Source of the DNA: CAJBVG01 sp044337515
Lineage (GTDB): Bacteria; Bacteroidota; Bacteroidia; Sphingobacteriales; Sphingobacteriaceae
Length of the DNA: 64,000 nucleotides
Direction: 5' to 3'
Assembly (NCBI GenBank): GCA_044337515.1
Contig: JBIINK010000004.1
Coordinates: forward strand, 11,796-75,795
Each line of letters opens with the position of its first letter. The first letter of the stretch is position 1. The translations under genes were made by a program, and so were the position numbers. Of the stretch, positions 34,537 to 42,179 are shown piece by piece. Below the pieces are notes generated by a model that did no database searches, had not been told where the DNA came from, and worked only from the letters and a program-made list of their open reading frames with translations.

Positions 34537-37500
34537 ATATTAACGATTCTCCCTTTCACGAAAATAAACTTCTTCAATTCCTTACCCTCTAATTGCTTTA
34601 TCACATCAGCGTTTGCAAGCACTAGGGCTTTTGCATCGGTTTCGGAAATATCTACCGGCATAGAAATGTTTGTACGAGTTTTTCCGTTAAATGATATTGG
34701 ATACGAGAACTCACTCTCCACCATATACTCTTCTTTAAATATTGGATAAGTAGCAAAGGTTATCGATTCTTTTTCTCCCAATAATTTCCAGCATTCTTCT
34801 GTAATGTGTGGTGCATAAGGAGAAAGTGTAATTGTTAATTCGCGAAGAATTTCTCTCTTATTACATTTTAAATCCATTAACTCATTCACACAAATCATGA
34901 AACTACTTACTGATGTATTGAACGAAAATTTCTCAACATCATCCTGTACTTTTTTAATGATTTTATGTAATGATTTATATTCCTCTTTCGTAGGGGTTTC
35001 ATCACTCACTACAAAATCAAAATTATCATTGTGGAATAACTTCCAATACTTACGTAAGAACTTAAACACTCCCTCAATACCATTGGTATTCCAAGGTTTG
35101 CTCTGTTCTAATGGACCAAGGAACATCTCGTACATACGAAGTGTATCGGCACCATAACGTTCAATAATATCATCAGGGTTAACTACATTGTATTTCGACT
35201 TCGACATTTTTTCGACTTCGAATCCACAAAGGTATTTACCATCACTTAAAACAAACTCTGCATCATGATATTCAGGTAATGAAACTTTAAATTTTTCAAT
35301 ATCTAAAATATCATTCGAAACAATATTTACATCAACATGCAATGCAGTGGTTTGGTATTCCTTTCTTAAATCAAAAGACACAAATTTATTTGTTCCATTA
35401 ATTCGATAAACAAAACTAGACCTACCCTGTATCATCCCTTGGTTAATCAACTTTTGAAAAGGCTCTTCGAAATTTAAGTAACCTTTATCTTTCAAAAATT
35501 TATTCCAGAAACGCGAGTACAATAAATGTCCTGTAGCATGTTCAGCACCACCAATGTATAAATCTACTTGGTTCCAATAATCCAATGCTTCTCTACTCGC
35601 GAATTCATTGGAATTTAAAGGATCCATGTACCTTAAGAAATACCATGATGAACCTGCCCAACCTGGCATGGTGGTTAACTCATACTCGTATTGGTTTTCA
35701 TATTTCCAATCGGTAGCACGAGCCAAAGGTGGTTCGCCAGATTCCGTTGGTAAAAATTTGTCAACAGGAGGTAGTTCTAATGGTAACTTATCAGAATCCA
35801 CTAAATACGGCATTCCGTTTTTATAATATACTGGAATAGGTTCACCCCAATAACGTTGGCGACCAAAAACAGCATCGCGTAAACGATAATTTATTTTTCC
35901 TTTTCCTAAATTTCCTTTCTCAATTTCTTCGATACATTTCTGCATCGCTTCTTTTACATCCAATCCATTTAAGAAATCTGAGTTAATCAATTTCCCTTCT
36001 TTCGCATCGTATGCTTCAACACTGATGTCTCCACCTTCCACTACTTGTGTAATCGGCAAGTTGAAATGTTTTGCAAATGCATAATCTCTGGTATCATGAG
36101 CAGGTACGGCCATTACAGCACCTGTGCCATAACTCGCCAATACATAATCGCCAATCCAAACTGGAATATCAACACCACTAAAAGGATGCTTCACATAACC
36201 TCCAGTAAACTGACCAGTAATGGTTTTTACATCACTCATGCGATCGCGTTCCGATTTTACAGCAGACGCTTTCTTATAGGCTTCAATCGCCTCTTTATAT
36301 TCAGCAGTTGTGAATTGGTCTACCAATTCATGTTCTGGCGCAAGTACTAAAAAGGAAACACCAAATACGGTATCAGGGCGAGTAGTAAATACTTCGATTA
36401 CATTTGCCTCACCCCTGCCCCTCTCCAAAGGAGAGGGGTTAGAGTTACCATAATTTTCAGATTCATCAATATCACTTAAAATATTTAAGCCTAATTCTGA
36501 TGACCTTGATTCTAACTTTGATTTTACCTCATTAATGACTTTTGAAATATTATTTTCGATTTCGTCATTCGAAAATCTTATAACATCAAAGCCTAGCTCA
36601 TTCAACACGAAAGTTCTCATCTCGTCGTATTGCTTTTGCTCAAATTCATTATGAATTCCACCATCTACTTCGATAATAATTTTATATGAAATACAAATAA
36701 AATCTGCAATAAACTTTCCAATTGGATGTTGCCTTCTGATTTTAAAACCAATTTTATTATTTCTGATTTCTTCCCATAATAATAATTCAGCTTTAGTTTG
36801 GTTTGTTCTATTACTTCGAGCAAAATCTTTCAACTTATCCCATATACTCAAATCACCCAATAGGTATCCAGGTTTATTAGTATAACCTAGAATAGGTTCA
36901 TTTAAGTCCCTCTCCTTTGGAGAGGGTTCACCTACAGAATCTTTGAAGTCCCTCTCCTTTGGAGAGGGTTCACCTACAGAATCTTTGAAATCCCTCTCCT
37001 TTGGAGAGGGTTCACCTACAGAATCTTTGAAGTCCCTCTCCTTTGGAGAGGGATTTAGGGTGAGGCCAAACTTCAATGAACTCCCCTTACTCTTACCAAT
37101 CCAATTGCGTTGCATTTCTTTAACAGCATCTGGCCAATCAACCGAATCTAATCCATTAATTAAACGATCAGCAAAGGCAGTAATTCTCATCGACCATTGG
37201 CGCATTAATTTTTGCTCAACTGGATAACCTCCTCGTTCCGAATACCCATCTTTCACTTCATCGTTGGCTAAAACTGTTCCTAATGCAGGGCACCAATTCA
37301 CCCAACTATCCGCTAAATAAGCAAGTCGGTAATTCAATAAAATATTTTGTTGCTTCTCTTCCGAGAACGAATTCCATTCATCGGCAGTAAAAATATCTTG
37401 CTCGTGCTGTACTGCATTTACATTCGCATTTCCCTCTTTTGAGAATTTACTAACCAATAAATTGATATCTTCTGCTTTATCGGATTCATTATTATACCAA

Positions 37501-37934
37501 GAGTTAAATAATTCACCGAAAATCCATTGTGTCCAACGATAATAAGCTGGATCACTTGTCTTCACCTCTCTATCCCAATCAAACGAAAACCCAACTCTAT
37601 CTAATTGCTCACGGTAGCGAGCAACGTTTTGAGCAGTAGTAACTGCCGGATGCTGCCCCGTTTGAATAGCATATTGCTCCGCTGGTAAGCCAAACGAATC
37701 ATATCCCATTGGATGTAAAACATTATATCCTTTGAGTCTTTTATAGCGAGAAAAAATGTCTGTTGCAATATATCCTAGCGGATGTCCCACATGTAAACCC
37801 GCCCCAGAAGGGTACGGAAACATGTCCAAAACATAAAACTTTGGCTTATTCGACTTGTTTTCAGTCTTAAAAACCTTGTTTTCAGCCCAATAACGCTGCC
37901 AATCCTGTTCGATCTTTCTAAATTGATAATCCAT
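34527..37934 (-). CDS. leuS: Leucyl-tRNA synthetase with an in-frame DUF559 cassette
   Basis: LeuRS charges tRNA-Leu. The 1135-residue chain is about 200 longer than usual. The synthetase parts are intact: HVGH (48-51), editing-domain TTRPDT (517-522), editing Asp in PAHDTRD (D614), KMSKS (909-913) and the C-terminal tail. The extra block is residues about 290-510, between NWIGKSKGSSLKF and IEVFTTRPDT, at the base of the CP1 editing domain. It encodes four PSPKERDFKDSVGE-type repeats and then a DUF559 nuclease-like domain. No intein splice motifs are visible, so the block presumably stays in the protein. The surrounding reading frame is continuous, so the enzyme should be made. Loss of activity is unlikely, since no other leuS is seen in the window. 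Confidence 0.95.
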   Translation of the reverse strand: MDYQFRKIEQDWQRYWAENKVFKTENKSNKPKFYVLDMFPYPSGAGLHVGHPLGYIATDIFSRYKRLKGYNVLHPMGYDSFGLPAEQYAIQTGQHPAVTTAQNVARYREQLDRVGFSFDWDREVKTSDPAYYRWTQWIFGELFNSWYNNESDKAEDINLLVSKFSKEGNANVNAVQHEQDIFTADEWNSFSEEKQQNILLNYRLAYLADSWVNWCPALGTVLANDEVKDGYSERGGYPVEQKLMRQWSMRITAFADRLINGLDSVDWPDAVKEMQRNWIGKSKGSSLKFGLTLNPSPKERDFKDSVGEPSPKERDFKDSVGEPSPKERDFKDSVGEPSPKERDLNEPILGYTNKPGYLLGDLSIWDKLKDFARSNRTNQTKAELLLWEEIRNNKIGFKIRRQHPIGKFIADFICISYKIIIEVDGGIHNEFEQKQYDEMRTFVLNELGFDVIRFSNDEIENNISKVINEVKSKLESRSSELGLNILSDIDESENYGNSNPSPLERGRGEANVIEVFTTRPDTVFGVSFLVLAPEHELVDQFTTAEYKEAIEAYKKASAVKSERDRMSDVKTITGQFTGGYVKHPFSGVDIPVWIGDYVLASYGTGAVMAVPAHDTRDYAFAKHFNLPITQVVEGGDISVEAYDAKEGKLINSDFLNGLDVKEAMQKCIEEIEKGNLGKGKINYRLRDAVFGRQRYWGEPIPVYYKNGMPYLVDSDKLPLELPPVDKFLPTESGEPPLARATDWKYENQYEYELTTMPGWAGSSWYFLRYMDPLNSNEFASREALDYWNQVDLYIGGAEHATGHLLYSRFWNKFLKDKGYLNFEEPFQKLINQGMIQGRSSFVYRINGTNKFVSFDLRKEYQTTALHVDVNIVSNDILDIEKFKVSLPEYHDAEFVLSDGKYLCGFEVEKMSKSKYNVVNPDDIIERYGADTLRMYEMFLGPLEQSKPWNTNGIEGVFKFLRKYWKLFHNDNFDFVVSDETPTKEEYKSLHKIIKKVQDDVEKFSFNTSVSSFMICVNELMDLKCNKREILRELTITLSPYAPHITEECWKLLGEKESITFATYPIFKEEYMVESEFSYPISFNGKTRTNISMPVDISETDAKALVLANADVIKQLEGKELKKFIFVKGRIVNIVC
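36406..37066 (-). mobile_element. REP-bracketed DUF559 nuclease cassette inside leuS
   Basis: The 661-bp cassette begins and ends with inverted GCCTCACCC...GGGTGAGGC termini. Each is attached to a palindrome core CCTCTCC-n3-GGAGAGG (36406-36438 and 37032-37066), with the tails facing outward. The inner reading frame, LeuRS residues about 355-470, is a DUF559 domain: AELLLWEEIRNNKIGFKIRRQ, then D411-F (IADF) and E422-V-D424 (IIEVDGG), a PD-(D/E)XK-like arrangement. It has no start codon of its own and is read through as part of LeuRS. No clear target duplication is visible. Mobility is inferred from structure and from a second REP locus at 51989-52134. Confidence 0.8.
36906..37066 (-). repeat. 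42-bp in-frame tandem repeat in leuS
   Basis: Three full copies (36906, 36948, 36990) and a partial fourth (37032-37066) share a near-identical 42-bp unit with its own palindrome. The period is a multiple of three, so each copy adds PSPKERDFKDSVGE to LeuRS without changing frame. Confidence 0.95.
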
Positions 37935-37968
37935 ACGATTTAATTGACTGCGAATTTATTAAATTTTT

Positions 37969-37976
37969 TATCTTCG
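37969..37976 (+). promoter_or_regulatory. Putative ftsX -7 element
   Basis: TATCTTCG (one base from TAnnTTTG) follows a TTG at 37944-37946 by 22 bp and lies 17 nt before the ftsX ATG. A similar TAAATTCG on the opposite strand (37958-37951) may serve leuS. Confidence 0.4.
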
Positions 37977-37993
37977 CACGTTAGCGAATTGAT

Positions 37994-38875
37994 ATGAGTA
38001 AGAATTCTGAACAAGCATCTAAAAAGGGAATTAAAACATTTTACATCTCTACTATCTTCAGCATCTCCTTGGTTTTGTTGATGGTTGGGCTGTTGGGCTT
38101 AATTGTTTTGCACGCTAAAAACCTCAGTAATTTTGTCAAAGAAAATATTGTGCTTAACATAATTCTAGACGAACAAGCAAAAGATGCAGATATTTTCAAG
38201 CTCCAAAAGGAAATTGAAAAGAATCCTGCCATAAAAGATACCGAGTACATCAGTAAAGAATTAGCAGCTAGAAACCTTTCTAAAGACCTTGGTGAAGACT
38301 TTATCAAGTTTTTGGGTTACAACCCGCTTACCGCTTCTATTGATGTTTATTTGAAAGCAGAATTTGCTACTAATGATGAGATTCAAAAATTTACTCGTCG
38401 ACTAAAAAGTAAAGATTTTGTAAAAGAAGTAGTTTATCAAGAATCACTTGTTGATTTAGTAAACCAAAACTTGAGATCCATTACGATAATCATTGTAGTA
38501 TTTGGAGCCACCTTATTACTCATCGCCGTGGCCCTAATAAACAATACCATTCGACTAGCCATGTATTCACAACGATTCATCATTCGTAGTATGCAATTGG
38601 TTGGCGCTACTCGTGGTTTTATTCGTAAACCATTTGTATTAACAGGAATTTTACACGGATTATTAGGCGCATTAATCTCTATCTCCATATTAATTGGAGC
38701 CTTATTCTTAGCCAGAAACGAAGTTCCAGACCTTATCATCCTTGAAGATTACACAGAGTTTGCTATCTTGTTCTTCGGAATAATTTCAATGGGTATATTA
38801 ATTTCATTCTTCAGCACGTTCTTTGCAGTGAACAAATACCTTAATCAAAATATTGACGATTTATATAAAAAATAA
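37994..38875 (+). CDS. ftsX: FtsX: cell-division ABC permease
   Basis: FtsX links the FtsE ATPase to periplasmic murein hydrolases at division. The 293 residues have an N-terminal helix (about 19-45), a periplasmic loop (NIVLNIILDEQAKDADIFKLQ) and three C-terminal helices with the signature ALINNTIRLAMYSQRFIIRSMQLVGATRGFIRKPFV. This is the FtsX layout. ftsE is not adjacent. It heads a run with DUF3098, uppP, truB and ribF. Confidence 0.92.
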   Translation: MSKNSEQASKKGIKTFYISTIFSISLVLLMVGLLGLIVLHAKNLSNFVKENIVLNIILDEQAKDADIFKLQKEIEKNPAIKDTEYISKELAARNLSKDLGEDFIKFLGYNPLTASIDVYLKAEFATNDEIQKFTRRLKSKDFVKEVVYQESLVDLVNQNLRSITIIIVVFGATLLLIAVALINNTIRLAMYSQRFIIRSMQLVGATRGFIRKPFVLTGILHGLLGALISISILIGALFLARNEVPDLIILEDYTEFAILFFGIISMGILISFFSTFFAVNKYLNQNIDDLYKK

Positions 38876-38876
38876 A

Positions 38877-39116
38877 ATGAGCAAAAAAGAAACAAAAAAA
38901 GCAGAAAACACAACTCCTAAAAATATTGATTTCGTTTTCTCAAAAGATAATTACATGTGGTTATTCATCGGAATTGGCCTTGTAATATTAGGGTTTGTTT
39001 TAATGTCGGGAACTGAAGACATTTTAGATTTCCGTAAAATCACCTTAGCTCCTATCGTAGTTCTTGGTGGATTTGCAACAGTTACCTACGCTATTCTTAA
39101 GAAGCCTAGAGACTAA
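38877..39116 (+). CDS. DUF3098 membrane protein
   Basis: This 79-residue protein starts at ATG 38877, one base after the ftsX stop. It has a charged N-terminus (MSKKETKKAENTTPKN) and two transmembrane segments (MWLFIGIGLVILGFVLMSG and APIVVLGGFATVTYAILKK), matching the DUF3098 family found next to ftsX in Bacteroidota. Its function is unknown; co-conservation with ftsX suggests a division or envelope role. Confidence 0.85.
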   Translation: MSKKETKKAENTTPKNIDFVFSKDNYMWLFIGIGLVILGFVLMSGTEDILDFRKITLAPIVVLGGFATVTYAILKKPRD

Positions 39117-39118
39117 AC

Positions 39119-39913
39119 ATGACTATTTTTCAAGCAATCATTATTGCCATCGTAGAAGGTTTAACAGAATTCCTTCCGGTTTCTTCTACGGGTCACATGA
39201 TCATTACTACATCGATCATGGGCATTAGTGCTGATAAATTCACAAAACTTTTTACCATTGCAATTCAATTCGGAACCATCTTATCCGTACTCGTATTGTA
39301 TTGGAGAAAGTTTTTACAAAGCATCAACTTTTATATTAAACTTATTGTAGGTTTTATTCCAGCTGCCATTTTTGGAGTACTACTTTCCGATTGGATTGAT
39401 TCATTATTAGAAAATGTAATCATGGTTGCGGTGATGTTGATAGCTGGTGGTATCGTATTTATTTTAATTGATAAATGGCTTAGCCGTTCGGAAGATAAAA
39501 TAGATGAAGAACTAAGCTTTGTCAAAGTATTTAAAATTGGATTGTTTCAATGTATCGCAATGATCCCTGGAGTATCACGTTCAGCAGCGACAATTATCGG
39601 TGGTGTAACTCAAGGCTTAAGCAAAAGACAAGCTGCAGAGTTTTCTTTTTTCTTAGCCGTGCCAACCATGTTTGCCGCAACTTGTAAAAAAATGCTCGAT
39701 TATCATAAAGTGGGAACACCACTAAATTCAACAGAATGGGGTTTATTAGGAATTGGGAATTTAGTAGGTTTTATTGTTGCCATCATTGCCATAAAATCAT
39801 TTATCAATTACATCACTAAAAACGGATTCAAAGTATTTGGTTACTATAGAATCATTGTTGGTGCTGCCATCTTAATTCTTTACTTTTTAGGTATAGAATT
39901 ATCAGTTATTTAA
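39119..39913 (+). CDS. uppP: Undecaprenyl-diphosphatase
   Basis: UppP recycles the undecaprenyl carrier for peptidoglycan synthesis and is also the BacA bacitracin-resistance protein. The 264-residue membrane protein has the conserved EGLTEFLPVSSTGH (residues 14-27) and PGVSRSAATI motifs of the family, and about seven helices. It follows DUF3098 by 2 bp and precedes truB by 2 bp. Confidence 0.95.
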   Translation: MTIFQAIIIAIVEGLTEFLPVSSTGHMIITTSIMGISADKFTKLFTIAIQFGTILSVLVLYWRKFLQSINFYIKLIVGFIPAAIFGVLLSDWIDSLLENVIMVAVMLIAGGIVFILIDKWLSRSEDKIDEELSFVKVFKIGLFQCIAMIPGVSRSAATIIGGVTQGLSKRQAAEFSFFLAVPTMFAATCKKMLDYHKVGTPLNSTEWGLLGIGNLVGFIVAIIAIKSFINYITKNGFKVFGYYRIIVGAAILILYFLGIELSVI

Positions 39914-39915
39914 AA

Positions 39916-40635
39916 ATGTCAACTTTCGATTTTCAAAACGGTGAGCTTCTACTCGTGGATAAGCCATTAACATGGACTTCTTTTGATGTGGTTGGGAAAA
40001 TCAGAAACTCCACTCGTATCAAGAAAATTAAAGTTGGTCACGCAGGGACCTTAGATCCTTTAGCTACCGGACTCCTTATCGTTTGTACCGGAAAACTCAC
40101 TAAAAAAGTAGATGAGTTTTTAGCTGAAGAAAAAGAATATACCGGTACCATAACACTCGGCGCTACCACTCCTTCGTACGATTTAGAAACGGAAGTAAAC
40201 AATCATTTCCAGACAGAACATATCACCACAGAACTTATTGCAAATGCTGCAGAAAGTTTTTTAGGAGAAATTGAACAAGTATCACCAGCCTATTCTGCTT
40301 TACGAATTGATGGCGAACGTGCTTATCATAAAGCACGTAGAGGTGAAGAGGTAAAAATGAAATCAAGAAAAGTAACCATTGTAACTTTTGAAATTACCAA
40401 TATTGAAATGCCCGTTATCTCATTTCGTATTGTATGTAGCAAAGGAACTTATATTCGTTCTATAGCGCATGATTTTGGAAAGAAATTGGAATCTGGCGGT
40501 TACCTCTCATCACTTAGAAGAACACGCAGTGGTGGCTTTAAAATTGAGGATGCATGGGACTTGGATACGCTTATTGCCAAAATAAAAGAAGAAAGAATAC
40601 AAGCTGAACTTTCTGCAAACAAATTGGAATCTTAA
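39916..40635 (+). CDS. truB: tRNA pseudouridine-55 synthase
   Basis: TruB makes pseudouridine 55 in the tRNA T-loop. The 239 residues contain the catalytic-Asp motif VGHAGTLDPLATGLLIV (residues about 41-57), with Asp in GTLDP, and the KEYTGTITLG, ALRIDGERAYHKAR and GTYIRSIAHD motifs. It is translated just after uppP and followed by ribF. Confidence 0.95.
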   Translation: MSTFDFQNGELLLVDKPLTWTSFDVVGKIRNSTRIKKIKVGHAGTLDPLATGLLIVCTGKLTKKVDEFLAEEKEYTGTITLGATTPSYDLETEVNNHFQTEHITTELIANAAESFLGEIEQVSPAYSALRIDGERAYHKARRGEEVKMKSRKVTIVTFEITNIEMPVISFRIVCSKGTYIRSIAHDFGKKLESGGYLSSLRRTRSGGFKIEDAWDLDTLIAKIKEERIQAELSANKLES

Positions 40636-40649
40636 TTGATTATTGAATA

Positions 40650-41576
40650 GTGAAAGTATATAGAGATATATCATCGTTTGAAAACAAAGGCAATGCTGTT
40701 GTTACAACTGGCACCTTTGATGGTGTTCATATCGGACATAAGCGAATTATCGCAAGATTGAAAGAAGTTGCCCAGCAAATAAATGGAGAATCGGTAATCA
40801 TCACCTTTTTCCCGCACCCTCGTTTAGTGCTTTTTCCGGAAGACAACGATTTAAAACTCATTAATACACTCGAAGAAAAAATAGAACTACTTGAAAAAGC
40901 AGGCATTGATCACCTCCTCATTATCCCTTTTACCAAAGAGTTTTCTCGATTGAGTTCTTTAGAATTTATACAGCAAATATTAGTCGATAAAATCGGGACC
41001 AAAAAATTAGTCATAGGTTACGATCATCATTTTGGTAAAAACCGTGAAGGTACGTTTGAACATCTCAAGCATTATGCACCTGAGTATGGATTTGAAGTGG
41101 AAGAAATTCCAGAACAAGACATTAATGATGTAGCCGTAAGTTCTACTAAAATTAGAAATGCAATACTAGAAGGAGATTTCCGTATTGCAAATAGTTACCT
41201 CGGACATGCATTTACGCTTCGTGGTACAGTTACTCGTGGAGACCAAATTGGAAGAACAATTGGTTACCCTACTGCTAACATTAATGTTCCCGAAACCTAT
41301 AAATTAATCCCAGGCGAAGGGATATACGCTGTTGCTTTAAACGTAAACAACCACCCCTACAAAGGAATGCTGTACATCGGCAATCGCCCAACGGTAAATG
41401 GTTTGAACAAAGTTATTGAAGTGAATATTTTTGATTTTAATGCCGACATCTACGATGAAACCATTGAAATTACATTTCATCAATACATCCGTGGCGATAA
41501 AAAACTGAATGGTTTAGAAGAATTAAAAGCAGCGCTAGCTGCCGATGAAATTGCTTGTAGGGCTTTTTTCTCGTAA
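40650..41576 (+). CDS. ribF: Bifunctional riboflavin kinase / FAD synthetase
   Basis: RibF makes FMN and FAD from riboflavin. The N-terminal FAD synthetase has the GTFDGVHIGHKRII nucleotidyltransferase motif (about residues 22-35) and the SSTKIR motif. The C-terminal riboflavin kinase has GRTIGYPTANINVP. The 308-residue chain starts at GTG 40650, as no ATG lies close to the conserved N-terminus. It is the last gene of the run and ends before a word array. Confidence 0.93.
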   Translation: MKVYRDISSFENKGNAVVTTGTFDGVHIGHKRIIARLKEVAQQINGESVIITFFPHPRLVLFPEDNDLKLINTLEEKIELLEKAGIDHLLIIPFTKEFSRLSSLEFIQQILVDKIGTKKLVIGYDHHFGKNREGTFEHLKHYAPEYGFEVEEIPEQDINDVAVSSTKIRNAILEGDFRIANSYLGHAFTLRGTVTRGDQIGRTIGYPTANINVPETYKLIPGEGIYAVALNVNNHPYKGMLYIGNRPTVNGLNKVIEVNIFDFNADIYDETIEITFHQYIRGDKKLNGLEELKAALAADEIACRAFFS

Positions 41577-41660
41577 CTCGTAGTTCGTAACTCGATTTAT
41601 TATTTCATTTAAACAACTTAGAATTTAGAATTTAGAACTTAGAATTTAGAACTTATTTCT
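41570..41660. repeat. Intergenic word arrays (TCGTAACTCGTAG, then TTAGAATTTAGAAC)
   Basis: Two unrelated short-word arrays fill the gap between convergent ribF and the thioesterase gene. TTAGAATTTAGAATTTAGAA words occupy about 41618-41654. Confidence 0.75.
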
Positions 41661-42090
41661 AACTAAGTTCAAAATTCTCCGTCTTCGGAAAATCTACAAA
41701 TGCAGTTAGTAATACCTGAGGAATGTCTCGAGCTAATTTTCGCTCCACTACATCTAACCACGATCCGTCGACAGTAATTGTTGCCATTAACTTTCCAGCT
41801 TCATTCACGAAGCGATGCTCAAACGACCATTTACTAGCGTCGGCTTTCATTTTAGAAAGATATACTTCTAAGGTAATTTGGTCTCCTAGTTTTATTTCTC
41901 TTCTGAAAATAGCCTCTTCCCTAAAAATAACTGGACCCATTTTCAACTCCTGAAATTTAGCCATTGTTAATCCTAAACTACCCAAAATTTCGATTCGTTG
42001 CTGCGCACAAAAATCATAAAACACACTATGTCTTAAATGAAAGTTCGGGTCTAAATCGGCCCAACGAATGGAGATGGTTTTTTTGTTCAT
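41659..42090 (-). CDS. Acyl-CoA thioesterase, 4HBT family
   Basis: This 143-residue hotdog-fold thioesterase resembles the FadM/YbgC group. The motif ADLDPNFHLRHSVFYDFCAQQRIE (about residues 11-34) corresponds to the 4HBT active-site region, with Asp and Asn-like residues, and VYLSKMKADASKWSFEHRF lies further on. The acyl-CoA substrate is unknown. It is transcribed toward ribF and lies downstream of uvrA on the same strand, beyond a quasi-palindromic array. Confidence 0.8.
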   Translation of the reverse strand: MNKKTISIRWADLDPNFHLRHSVFYDFCAQQRIEILGSLGLTMAKFQELKMGPVIFREEAIFRREIKLGDQITLEVYLSKMKADASKWSFEHRFVNEAGKLMATITVDGSWLDVVERKLARDIPQVLLTAFVDFPKTENFELS

Positions 42091-42095
42091 TCTTT

Positions 42096-42179
42096 TGAGT
42101 ATTGAGTAGTGGGTATTGAGTAGTGAGTAATGAGCTTTTTTATTTACTCATTACCCACTACTCATTACCCAATACTCTA
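42096..42179. repeat. Intergenic quasi-palindromic word array
   Basis: GAGTATTGAGTAGTGGGTAT-type words are mirrored by TTTACTCATTACCCACTACT and CATTACCCAATACTC. It lies between uvrA and the thioesterase gene and touches the uvrA stop. Confidence 0.88.

Noticed and set aside
36406..37066. Intein in LeuRS
   Set aside because: No Cys/Ser at the start, no His-Asn at the end and no Hint-domain blocks; the bounds match REP palindromes instead.
36943..37227. Plus-strand open frame with three KSLSFGEGSPTES repeats
   Set aside because: It is the antisense reading of the 42-bp leuS repeat and has no independent support.
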